Shown here piece by piece: positions 10,741-20,966 of a stretch of 33,547 nucleotides of DNA. The notes under the pieces were generated by a model, which had not been told where the DNA came from, ran no database searches, and saw nothing but the letters and a program-made list of their open reading frames with translations. Origin of the DNA: Apostichopus parvimensis (taxonomy: Eukaryota; Echinodermata; Holothuroidea; Aspidochirotida; Stichopodidae); the NCBI GenBank assembly GCA_000934455.1, contig KN886588.1, positions 31,719 to 65,265 on the forward strand. The letters run 5' to 3'. Position 1 is the first letter of the stretch, and every line of letters begins with the position of its first letter. A program made the translations under genes and the position numbers.

Positions 10741-13700
10741 TTACAAGATTTCGTAGCAAATCATTAACAAAGACAGAAAACAAAGTGAAGGTTTGATGAC
10801 GTAAGCATCAGATCCTCTATCGACCTCAGGGACCTCTTCGTCTGCGGCGACCTGCACGTCATCGAGCGCGGGCTCACATTCAAAAGACGTTAAACTGTAC
10901 ATGGTATTTTCCGGGCATATACAGTCGAGCAAATCTTCGTCATGCCATGCGCCTTCAGGACACCCGACGGCACCGAAGGAGAGTCTTGCGCCGTGAGAGT
11001 CGGCTAAACTGTCATCGATATCTCGCTTCGGTCGGTCAAAGTATGTAGTGGTACTGTAACTTGATGCGGTGATGTAACCAGACCGTATAGCGTGGCGCGC
11101 AATGATCCAATGTTCGGGTGCGACTCGACGTCGTCTGCGCGCTTTGTCGATAAGTTTGTAAACGTTGGTGATGGTGTAGTTGGATGATTCGGCGGATAGG
11201 GCAACATTTTTAAATGTTGCTTCGTGGTAAGGAACTGGAAACAATGAAGTTATATTGTTGTATTAATTAACAGACTGTTCATCATCGATGTTAAATGTGA
11301 CGTCATCTTTGTGTCAATAATTATGTAACATGTATTAGAAACTAATTAACATAAAATAATGTCGTCAAATATAGGCAAAGCCTAGAAGGACTACCTCGTA
11401 TAGAAGATGGAGGGGATACCAAATTTTCCCCGCTCCACACCGCCCAACACCCTACCCTCCCCCTCCCCTTCGCTTCCCATCTTCCTCATACGTTAGTAAC
11501 ATAAGGTGGACAGCATAGTGAATAAGTATCGTTTAGATTTACCTGATAATTCACCATCTTCATCCGTAGTTACATAGCCCTGTGACGTCAATGGTTGTAG
11601 GTAGTCATCAGTTAAGTTAGCAACCGTGTAGGTGGCTAGCGCTGTCGACGTGTTGGACAACACAGTGTAGAGGAACTCACTCGCCTTGTGTGCCACGTAC
11701 CTCTCACTGATTGGTGCTTGAAGACAACCCTTTATTATACCGTGGGAAAAAAATTGATGCGTCGTAAGTTACTTCCATCTTTGTGAAGGTTTGTGAATTT
11801 GTTGCTGTTGTTGTTGTTATCTCGGGGTTTACTTAAAATTTACTTACCTTTTATGACAATGAAATGTGTAGTTCGGACTCCGGCAGTGAGACAGCAGAAC
11901 GACTCATAACGTGTATAGTAGGCTACCCATAATCTATATGATAATGATGGATGTACGCAGTTCAAATTCTCTCTGCTTGATGTGTAAAAAGTCGAACGAA
12001 ATTAAATATGGTCGATCCCCATTTATATTGCTAGGTATGATTATTTTAATCGGCCTACCAACTGTTAAAATAATGTCATCAAAAAGTGTGATTGAATTTG
12101 ATTGTGTCACTGGCTGCCAGCTCTGTCCTAGGCTAGGAGGTATCTTTACAATACGTTGAGACACTATCAACGCCGATCACCAAGACAAACAGCTATGGGA
12201 ACAGAGCTTTTTGCATTTATATTGTATTTTATTTTGCATTTTTACTACATATTTTGTGTCATATATATATATTTTTTTTTATTTGCTGTTATATAGCGTT
12301 TTAGAGCACTTTTGTGGATTTTACGCTTTACAAAATAAATTATTATTATTATTATTACTAACCTGTAGAAAATTCTCCCCTGCGTATTCTTCTCCTTTGC
12401 AGACCATGAATAGCATCAGATCCAAGTCGTAATCCTTTCGAAGAAGAGCAGGTGAGAACTTGACTTGCAATGTCACGTCTTCCTTGTGAGCCACTCCACG
12501 CGCAGCGACACCACTGAGTTCGTCATTGTTGGCACCTGTTTGAGGAAAATTTATAGAGTTACACTATAAAGGTGTCCGTGTTCTTCACTAGTGCGGGAGG
12601 GTTTTTTTTTCAAAAATTTCGTTTAAATCTCCCCAAGGAGCTTTCCTTTATATAGCCAAGAATGTGATTGCAAGACACTAGACAGATCGCATATCTTATG
12701 AAATTGTGCGGAGTATATAAGTAGCCTATAGATATGATCAATATTAAAGAGGTGTTTTTTCATTGACGGTGAACAATTTTACACAAGACAATGTCAGTCC
12801 AATCCAGTTGTGGCCCATAGCCCCCCCCCCCCCAATTATATGGGCCCGTAACCAACTTTTCAAATTTGGAGGGGCAGAGTGTTTGTTTAGGAGCAGAATT
12901 TTGTTTGAGGGTGGCATTGGCATAGATCCACCATTACTGAAACTATAAATGGGGACGAAATCGAAATTTGGGGGCAAAAATATGGTTTCGATATCATACT
13001 TGTTCAATCATCTGAATCAAAATAGTAACCCCCTTCCTCAGCACACACGTGGGTTCCAAATTTCTCGAAGGCTAAACAGTAACCCTCTTTGGAGGAAAAC
13101 GTTGAACTATGTATTAGGAGGTTAATAAGACCTAAAATACTTAAATCAAATCCGTCAGATTCTTAAGAGTGCATTAGCTGTGACGAGGATGACTTTATTT
13201 GATCTTACCTTTCAATGACACGAGCAAAATGCTGACCTGGTCGTCTTCTTCGTCTGTGATAAATACTGTAGTCTGAATGGTAATGAGCGTAGAGACCTTA
13301 GCGGGAGCTGGATCTATTTTGTTACACGTTGCTTTATCTAACACGTTCTGTGTTAAATCGCAACTATACACATCGAAGAAGAAATCAAACGTTCCGCTGG
13401 CATCGATTGGGACGAAATTCTTAGCTTGAGAGGCAGTATCAATATCCAGAACGAAAATAAAGTTCCAAGTCTATAATCAAAAGAAGAAATATTTGATAAA
13501 AAAGTTAAAAGCCATCGTAATTAATTTTGTACAGTTTGCTTCATGTGATCACCAACTCTTTCAAGATTGTAAAAAAAAACATTATTCCGTTCAGGAGACA
13601 TGGTCACCAATTCTTTCAAGAGTGTTAGAAAAAAATGATATTTCGTTATTTCGTTTAGTCCAAACAAAACTAAAACAGTTTACATTCCCCTTTGTTTACA

Positions 13701-16700
13701 TTTCGCGGGGTTAATTCGATACACGGCAGGGGTTTGAGCTCGTGGGTTTATACCCATCACTACCAGCGGTACAACTACCAGTTTGTAACCAGGGAATGAC
13801 GTTCAAAAAGGGGGAGGCGAAAGCCCTCCTCCTCTGAGACATGTTAGTACCGCACAATGCATACTTATTAAACACTAACAAAGTTGGGCAAATATGTTAC
13901 CCAACACTAATTACGTATTTATCCAATCAACATTGGATAAAGGTGTGCTCCATAGTAATATGAGGGACAGTGGCGGAGCGTCCATACAGTCAGGGGGGCG
14001 GATCCCCCCCCCCCCCCTGACGGACTCAAATGGACTGCTGGCGCCCTTTTCAGCTTTTTACTACTTTTTAGTTATTCGCGATTATTGACTTTTTTATTGC
14101 GCTCTCATCTACCTATTGACATTTGTCACATTTTGTTGGTGTAATTTTCTGACAAAACGGCAATGACACCTATTTATTCTTCGTTTATCTGCAAATTAGC
14201 AAGGCCCGGAAAGGGTCATTTCCTGCTATCTAGGGAATATCTTTACTCAAAAAATTTCTGTACGCTCCGCGCCAACCTGTGGTGGCGCTCCGTCGAAAGC
14301 GCCCCTACAGACCATTCCCGCCCCCTCTGACCAATACCCCTAGCTCCGCCACTGATGAGGGAAATAATTGTTTAAACTGTCGTGAGTTTTACTTGTTTTG
14401 GGGGCAAAGCGTTACACAACGTTGGTTGGATACATACGTACCCACTGTTGGGTCAAATATTTGCCCAACTTTTTTAAGGATGTAGGCCTATATTCATATA
14501 ACAATTTCTTTGGTATTATTGAATGCCAGAAGTACACCTAAACACACATACTTAGTTCACTTACTTGGTGACATTGGAACTGAGTTCCTGTTCCGACGTC
14601 CAACTGCCTGTCACACACAGGAGCTGCGTCGAGGGTGGGCGTTGGCTCATAAACAATCTCTTTAAGACCATGTAAAGGGTTATCGGGGGTAAATTGGGTT
14701 CCACTGGAGTTATACGACACAATCTGTTCATCAGAGTCCAATATTGTGGTGAATCTAGTTAACAAAGATGAGAATACCAACAAATGATATATATTATAGC
14801 ACGGTAAATAAGCAAGAGCGCCATCCATATGGAATCGAAGATCGGGTGAATAGCTGCCCACCATATTTTTAAAGGGATTATGTAATAACTAAAAACTGCT
14901 AAAAATGACCGAAATACCCAATGCTCTTGTCAGCATTTCTCTGGCAGATCTGGAATCTCTACGTGTTTGGTAAACAATATTTAGGCAATCTTGTGTTTAA
15001 TGGGTGTCAGAATAGGCCCCAAATTATAGCACGCTAAAATTGCTAGAAGTTTTCAAGAAGTACTTTCCTGGAGGTCTTTACTCTCCAAATTGTTCTCAGA
15101 CATTTTTTAAGGAACACACAAGATGACTTAATGTCCCAGTGAGGTAAATTTCCGGGAAGATTTTAACAAGAACAGCTTAAGAATTGTGCCCAAAGGTGAC
15201 CATATTTGAATATCTAGCATATTTGGGGCCAATACAGCATACATTTAAACGTTACTACAATATATCCCACTACGATATTATTAATTAGCCGATATACGTA
15301 GATTGATACTTCTATCACAATTCGTCGATGTCGTGTGATGACATTGTTATTTACCATTTGTTTTTCTGTTAGGATTACATTTGACAGCATCACTGAAGGA
15401 TGACTAGAGTGTAAAATATTGATATAAGTAAAATATTGAAAACATTGAAGTATTGATCAGGCCACAGACCTAAAGATGCTTCATTCGCTCATCATTCAAT
15501 ATTCTTTTCTTTGCATGATTCAAAAAAAAAAAAAATTGGTCGACCATTATGATACACGTTGCGTAATAATTGAATATATAGCCTTTTCCACTAGGCCCTG
15601 AAAGATGACGTCAGAATTTTGCAATGCGCATTCCAGCTAGCTCAACCGTACTTAAATACTACCGAGCAGACGGTAAGTTGGGACCTACATGACAAGTGTT
15701 GACGATATTTGTTCATATAAAATGGAGTAAAGACCTATTAAAATCCTTTCTAAAGGCATCATTTATACCAAAGAAAACGGTTTCTATATACCTCAGGTGA
15801 AGTCGTGTTTCTTCTGGTATAGGTTCTCCCTGTACATCGAAGATAGCAGAAACTCTCGCAAAGTCGATAACTGGCTTCAAGACGGCCGTGGAACTGATTA
15901 TGAAATTAGAAATGGCTTGACGGGATAACCTCCAAATCAGTTCGATATGACTCTAAAAGAAGAAATAGAAAGAATGGAAACATGATATATCTAGTCACGT
16001 GTGAACTTTGTCCACTTCCAGCTCACCAGTCCATCTCCTCAGTATCTGAGTCACGTGGGAATGTCGTTTTGGTCTATAGACCATCCCGCACCCCTAAAAG
16101 GAAAGTTAAAACTGTAGAATTTTACTCTCTTTATATGAACCCTAGTTAGGGTGCGCCACTTCTCCCACTTGTCTCCTAAATGCTCACAAAAATGAGAAAC
16201 CTCGAATGGGAAATGACGGTAAATAAAAGTATCTTGCCACTTTTAATAACTGTACAATAATGTGTGAAACTAAATCTTTACACTGACAAATACCACTAAC
16301 AGCTGGTCAGAGGGCTGGAATGACCCTAACACTAGGACGGCATCCGAGGGTCCATCTAGCCTTTATAGCCACATAATCATGTTGATATTGAGAACGTTTG
16401 CGTACAAGTTTCCTTCCAATACTGTGTGACTTATCCATGTAAGATAGAACACAGACGTGGGTTAAACATCTACCCTTTGTCTGTTGGAGAAGCGCAATGA
16501 CGGCTTTTACACGGGGGCCCAGGCCACCGTCAGTCCCGGACCCTTGGAAAAAGTTCAGGTTGGCTTACCGCTCACAGTATTGCGATACTTAAAAAAAGGG
16601 GATTTGTTGTCACGGCAACGCTTATGATATTTTCTGTGGATAATAGATACTGCATGAGAATAGATAGTTAACATATCCAGATAAAACAGAGTTGGAAACA

Positions 16701-19700
16701 AAACAAATGTTATATACTCATACCTGTACAAAGGATACACCTGCGGTTTTATCAGCTGGGTCCTTAGGTCGGACATTCGTGGCGTATACTTTCGTTCTGT
16801 ATTCGATTTCATCATCACTGCTGGTGTTTGTCTGCACCCAAACATCGCTCTCCTCGTCAGATTTCTTACATTCAAAGAAACTAGCAATTGTTCCTCTGTA
16901 AATTATCTGGTCTGTCCGTATGCCGTCCCCTTTTATTTAACCGAGATAAGAGAAAGGAAAATTAGATAATTTCAAATAAACATCCTTCATAACTGCCATC
17001 TGTACATGAAACTTTCTTGAATATCGTTTTGAATACCATTTATTACCATTTTAGTGATAAGCTATAACTACAATATTATCCAGACGATCAAGATAAACAT
17101 TTTACCATCTCCCAACCTCCCCAGACTTCATACAATTTCCTATATTTCATTTGTAGATTTAGCGACAAGTGTCTTGCCAACTAATATTTATGTGAAAAAA
17201 CAAATAAATGAAATGAATGAACTTATTTTTCATGGACAAGATAATATATACTGACTAAATACAGCCATGAAGCCTGCTCACTTGTGGAACGCCAAATGGG
17301 CCCCCAAAATATATGATGGTGTTCTGAAACATCATAGTTGGATTCAACCTGGACAGTTGTTTGTATCACAGTACAACAACTATGTATACTTACACATTAA
17401 AATTATTAATGAATAAGCCGCTATATCTTTTTTTGGAAAAACATACATTATCTCTCTGCGTGTAACATCATCTGCAACTAGTAAATTGAACATTGTGAAT
17501 TATCTTGTTTGTGTCACAGTACAACAACAAGATATACTTACACACTAAAATTCCTATATGAATAGGCCTGCATCTATTTGAAACAGTGATATTATCTCTG
17601 TGAATATTAAACCTATACCGAGCAATTTTCATACACTCACCGTCGTAATTTCCCCCTGAGACGAAGGACGTGAAGAGATTCTTCGTCGACAGCTGTGCGT
17701 CATTTCTGTCTCGAAAGTAAGAATCATTGAAGAAAGTCCACTCTACCGTTTCGTAAACACTGGAACAATCACCTGTATTGTTCAGGATAAGTTCACCTGC
17801 CAAAATAGACGACATTTAAGATATAAACATAATAAACAAACCCTTCGCTCTTCTCACTTCTATTTAGTTTAAGTAATAATAGGGGAGGGGGACGGGGGGG
17901 GGGGTGGGTAAACCAGAGTGATCTTTAAAATCATGCATAAATATGAAAACATCCTGTCTAGCTATTTGCATATTAGAAAATTAGACCGAATGGTTTGGAA
18001 ATTACATTATTGTCGCCCGATTCTTGCACGTGGCAATTAATTGCCCAATATAGTTCTTCGCTAGTAGGAAATTACCCTATTCCTCCTAACTATGTAGGAA
18101 ACGACTGTGTTTGCGGGATATCATGGTACATTTCTATATGAATATTTGAGTAAACGGAAAGTAAATTTCCTATAGATAAAGTTCCTATACTATTTAATTA
18201 GATTAAACATCTAACGGATAAAGTATAGGTAACTATAACAACATGCGGCCACCCCCCCCCCACCCCCCCCCCCTCCTCCCTCTACCTTTTTTTTTTACAT
18301 TCAGTGTGGAAGAATTGGACAACACCTTGCAATAAGTAATATAATTATATAGACTTAATTTAAACTCTAAATATGCCTCAGAATGAACTATTTGATGTCT
18401 AGATGTCATTCGATATATCTGGAGAAACCAACTCACCGGTCAGTTCATTAACGGGTAGCGAGAACTCGTCAAAGCGGTATGGCTCGAAGTCTAAAATCCA
18501 CAACTCGTCGATATTCTTAGTATCTTGAACATCAAAGATCAGCTCCACTTGGCCATCCGTTACATCGAACGTGTTTTTCGTTACCTGACCCATTTCTATA
18601 AAGAAAAACAATGACGTCACAAATACTGATGTGCGCTGTTGCTTGGGAATTGTCGTCCAGTTCAGGTGACAAAACTATCAGAAATTATTTGCTTGACCCA
18701 TTTCTTCGACGAAAAACAACTATGAAAGGTTTGACCGGTGTACAGTTTTCTTAAAATTGCTTGCAATCTATAGTTATATATAAATGTACATAGTATTATT
18801 AAAATCATTTAGGTTACTATACCAGTATTGCAAGCAGCTCCTTCAAGTTGATTCGAGGGCGCACGAGGTGGGAGAATGGATCTGAATCAAATTAGGTCAA
18901 CGTTGGTAAGCACATGGTCGTGCTTTAAATTGACTTTTTAATTTTAAGGCAAACATCTTTGTCTGAATATTCATAACATGTAAAACATCACATGATTCGC
19001 TTATAAATCGGGATCGTCCACCCACTGTAGAGTGTTACGGACATTGTCAGAGGGTGGCAGAGATCATACCATAAAGAAACACCAGCAAGTTCTCGGATTA
19101 TAGGAAATGTCGATTCGGAAAGAGTCTGACACTCAGTCCAAGTATACTGATTCCATGTCAGTGTTTTGTATTGGCGGGAAAACCAAATTGAAATTCCTTT
19201 GAATTGACAGGATTTTGTATATTGATACAGCTATATATGTCCCTGAAACATTTATTATAGCTGAATAGGTTAAAAGAAATAGAATGTATACAAATTTGTA
19301 AAAAACAATTTCCGAAAATGTTGAATGCAGTAGCCTACTATGAAAGCATGGTGACCATATTTCTTAGGTTGAAAAATGGGACACCACGTCCTGGAGATGT
19401 CTAGTCTAAGGGGAGGGAATGTCCGATTTGGGGAGAAGAGGGTTACATACGAATTGGTGGCATATTTACAACGTTATAAACCAGCTTGATACAGTATAAA
19501 TTTCCTTAATTTTAATTAGAAATTTTCTAGACATATGGTGAAGATCATGCTTTCCAAAACGGTCACATACACTGATACATGCTAAATCCGAATGCCTACT
19601 GTTTTTCACCTTGTGAATCGTGAAAACGAATTATCTTCTTTTTTTCTTTTTTTTTGAACGTCACAAAGACCTTAAGAAAATCATCGGGACAGTTCAGTTT

Positions 19701-20218
19701 GCCGGCGGGGCAGTTACGGGATTATCCTGATTAATCTGGACGTATGGTAACCCTATAGCTGGCAGTCTTGGTGAACAACATCACAACATGGCTATTTGGT
19801 TTTGTGATTACGCTGAATCTAGCAAAAAAAAATGGGGAAACGTCGCGGCTAACCATTCAAACACGATGACTACATACAATTTCATATCATTCTCAGCTAG
19901 GTTATTGGTATTTGATGTACCCGGCGTGTATGTACGTCTTATTCTATAGTTCATACGATTCGTAACGCAAAAACGAACTTAGATAAATCCTGTATAACAT
20001 ATTAACTTTACGTAATGAACTTTTCTAAAATCTCTATCATGTTTTTTTTTTAAAGGCCATAAAATGACGAAAAAGGGGACAAAAATGAAAATAACATTAC
20101 CTGCAAATCTGTTGTCTTCATTATCTTGAGAGATATCATCACCAAAAACAGCGAACGTTTGGGAGAAAATAGAAAGAAATATTGTAAGACTTAACAAATG
20201 AGAGAAACCCGCGTCCAT
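10741..20218 (-). CDS. Secreted or GPI-anchored glycoprotein, unknown family (10 exons)
   Basis: I do not recognise the family. Exons in transcript order: 20218-20101, 18595-18437, 17796-17641, 16929-16724, 15952-15792, 14754-14565, 13470-13209, 12535-12363, 11729-11543, 11234-10741. All junctions are GT-AG and frame-consistent, giving 701 residues. The start ATG has a strong context (AAAAATGG) and opens a signal peptide (about residues 1-23). The chain has about 12 cysteines after the signal and at least seven N-glycosylation sequons (for example NNT, NDS, NTS, NSS, NLT, NYT), so it is extracellular. Two basic sites, five arginines at 570-574 and RPKR at 605-608, look like proprotein-convertase sites. 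A cysteine cluster with GCPEG, CIC and EC follows. The end, G678-S-D-A then a 16-residue hydrophobic tail, fits GPI attachment better than a full membrane span. Exons D, F and G each hold a strand-acidic turn motif, hinting at repeated beta domains. A zona-pellucida-like coat protein is possible but unproven. Confidence 0.8.
11235..11542 (-). other. Intron 9 of the glycoprotein gene
   Basis: The donor on the minus strand is CAG|GTAAAT and the acceptor TTTCCAG. A C-rich plus-strand run lies at 11425-11480. Nothing else is seen. Confidence 0.7.
11730..12362 (-). other. Intron 8 of the glycoprotein gene, with a retroposon-like tail
   Basis: The intron is GT-AG in frame. It contains, on the plus strand at 12290-12359, ACGCTTTACAAAATAAATT followed by (ATT)n. 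This kind of 3' end is seen on many non-LTR retroposons of marine invertebrates. A short CTG/TTG run is at 11802-11818. Confidence 0.6.
12290..12359 (+). repeat. Non-LTR/SINE-type 3' end with (ATT)n tail
   Basis: An ACGCTTTACAAAA-like end runs straight into about six ATT units. The body upstream was not identified. Confidence 0.4.
12536..13208 (-). other. Intron 7 of the glycoprotein gene
   Basis: The donor on the minus strand is AAAG|GTAAG and the acceptor CAAACAG. The intron contains a C-run near 12820-12834. The open frames on both strands at 12744-13007 mirror each other and have no coding support. Confidence 0.65.
13881..14471. mobile_element. Palindromic MITE, split by a hAT MITE
   Basis: AAGTTGGGCAAATAT at 13881 reads outward again, inverted, at the right end (ending 14471). 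Similarity between the arms continues for about 60 bases at roughly 80% by eye (shared words include ACCCAACA, TACGTAT and TATCCAA). Without the inner hAT element and its duplication the element would be about 196 bp, nearly all inverted arms. A target-site duplication was not clear, so the superfamily is left open. Confidence 0.7.
13968..14354. mobile_element. Non-autonomous hAT MITE, 387 bp, with perfect 8-bp TSD
   Basis: The terminal inverted repeats are CAGTGGCGGAGC (13968-13979) and its exact complement ending at 14354. The 8-bp direct repeats ATGAGGGA flank both ends exactly (13960-13967 and 14355-14362). The CAG-GG start and 8-bp duplication are diagnostic of the hAT superfamily. There is no transposase inside; it carries C- and G-rich subterminal stretches. 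The perfect duplication suggests a fairly recent insertion. It lies in intron 6 of the glycoprotein gene. Confidence 0.9.
14755..15791 (-). other. Intron 5 of the glycoprotein gene
   Basis: The intron is GT-AG with phase 2, restoring AG+A (Arg). It is AT-rich; I see no RNA gene or clear repeat apart from an A-run at 15522-15535. Confidence 0.7.
15953..16723 (-). other. Intron 4 of the glycoprotein gene
   Basis: The donor on the minus strand is CAG|GTATGAG and the acceptor TCTTTTAG. No recognisable feature lies inside. Confidence 0.7.
16930..17640 (-). other. Intron 3 of the glycoprotein gene, with a tandem duplication
   Basis: TTGTTTGTATCACAGTACAA at 17357 is repeated with few changes at 17505 (period 148), and the match runs on for about 100 bases in each copy. 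The second copy ends just short of the donor at 17640. Confidence 0.75.
17797..18436 (-). other. Intron 2 of the glycoprotein gene
   Basis: The donor on the minus strand is CCG|GTGAGT and the acceptor TTGGCAG. It has a G-run at 17880-17908 and a long C-run at 18250-18280, both prone to assembly error. Nothing else is seen. Confidence 0.7.
18596..20100 (-). other. Intron 1 of the glycoprotein gene
   Basis: The donor on the minus strand is GCAG|GTAATG and the acceptor TTCTTTATAG. It contains a partial copy of the exon 2 acceptor region at 18693-18727 and an old hAT-like element at about 19347-19756. Confidence 0.75.
19347..19756. mobile_element. Old hAT-like element remnant
   Basis: The left end reads ATGGTGACCATATTT; the right end, inverted, reads AGGGTTACCATACGTCC. 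The shared core GGTNACCATA resembles the CAGGGTNACCATA ends of Tip100-type hAT elements as I recall them. GGGACA motifs lie just inside each end. No target duplication was found and no transposase frame is present. Confidence 0.4.
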
Positions 20219-20355
20219 TTTTAGAGTCAACGTAAGAACCAACAGAATTGAACGGAACGGAAAGAGCACACTGTACGCAGATCACTTCCCAACTTAAGAC
20301 TAAATGAAGAACACTTTATCCTGAGGATGTTAAAAGCATCATGGCATCTAAGAAA

Positions 20356-20361
20356 TTTATA
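20356..20361 (-). promoter_or_regulatory. Candidate TATA box of the glycoprotein gene
   Basis: The minus strand reads TATAAATTTC here, 138 bases upstream of the ATG at 20218. A start about 30 bases downstream would give a 5' UTR near 110 bases. It is the only such motif noted in this short stretch before the divergent U2-like locus. Confidence 0.35.
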
Positions 20362-20595
20362 GAAGAAAACAGCCGATTTGTTTAACAAAGGGTTGAAATA
20401 GAAAAGGAATGATTACGTAAGGCAGCTAATTCAATGCTTAAAGGTGGAACATTGCGCATGCGTCTCACCTAGATCTTAGGCAACTCGTGGATTTAATTAC
20501 GTAATGTATTCTGTCACACCCTTCAGAACTTTCCTCCTATTTTTTCTTTCCTGTTTTTAGCTGATAACATGGTGCTTGCCAAGGAGGTTTAAGAC

Positions 20596-20631
20596 TGTCT
20601 CTCACCCTTTTAGCTAAGAACATGTGTTATC
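20596..20631 (+). repeat. Degenerate copy of the U2 5' domain
   Basis: CCTTTTAGCTAAGA at 20606 matches CCTTTTGGCTAAGA at 20641 in 13 of 14 bases, 35 bases apart. The flanks TCTC, CAT, TGT and TATC also match. The stem-loop I pairing (GGCC with GGCT) is lost here, so it is a decayed duplicate lying directly upstream of the better copy. Confidence 0.65.
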
Positions 20632-20813
20632 GCTTCTCGGCCTTTTGGCTAAGATCATATGTAGTATCTGTTCCCTTTCGAGGGGAATGGTGATGCACAC
20701 CCGACGATGATCACACAGTCACAGTCCCGATGCAAGGGGACTGGGGCTGAGAGCGGATCAGTCGTTTGGTAGTTTGGTTTTCGTGCCCAGGTTCTTTCCT
20801 GGGCGACTTTTTC
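20629..20813 (+). ncRNA. U2 snRNA-like chimeric RNA gene or retroposed copy
   Basis: Bases 20629-20673 match the first 45 nt of vertebrate U2 (from memory) at 43 positions, changing only two bases just 5' of the branch-point recognition GTAGTA, which is intact. Stem-loop I (GGCCTTTTGGCT) is kept. After TCTGTTC the sequence leaves U2: a small hairpin (TTCCC with GGGAA) replaces stem IIa, and no Sm site like ATTTTTGG is seen. The 3' part ends in a 7-bp hairpin, GCCCAGG-TTCTTT-CCTGGGC (20785-20804 region), followed by ACTTTTTC, a plausible Pol III stop. The total of about 185 nt is close to U2 length. It could be a U2-derived SINE head, a template-switch pseudogene or a novel RNA. It is not a normal spliceosomal U2. 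Confidence 0.6.
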
Positions 20814-20870
20814 TTAAAAAGTATCATTTATAAACAAGAAATAGTAATTCGCTCATGTACCATTTAACCT

Positions 20871-20966
20871 GATCACAGTCTCGATGTAAGGAGGCTGGGC
20901 TTGAGAGAGGATCAAGTTGTTTCGTTTTCGTGCCTGAGGATATGCCTTTGGTGACTTTTCTTTTCT
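20871..20966 (+). repeat. Second copy of the 3' part of the U2-like RNA
   Basis: GATCACAGTCTCGATGTAAG and the following bases align with 20708-20816 (shared words CGATG, AGGATCA, GTTTTCGTGCC, GTGACTTTT versus GCGACTTTTT). The terminal hairpin is weaker. A third, poorer echo, TTCGTGCCCAGGTTTCTTCT, lies at 21114-21133. The U2-like 5' part is absent from both. Confidence 0.6.

Noticed and set aside
20217-20269. Upstream GTG-initiated extension of the signal peptide
   Set aside because: There is no ATG there; the ATG at 20218 has a strong context and makes a complete signal peptide.
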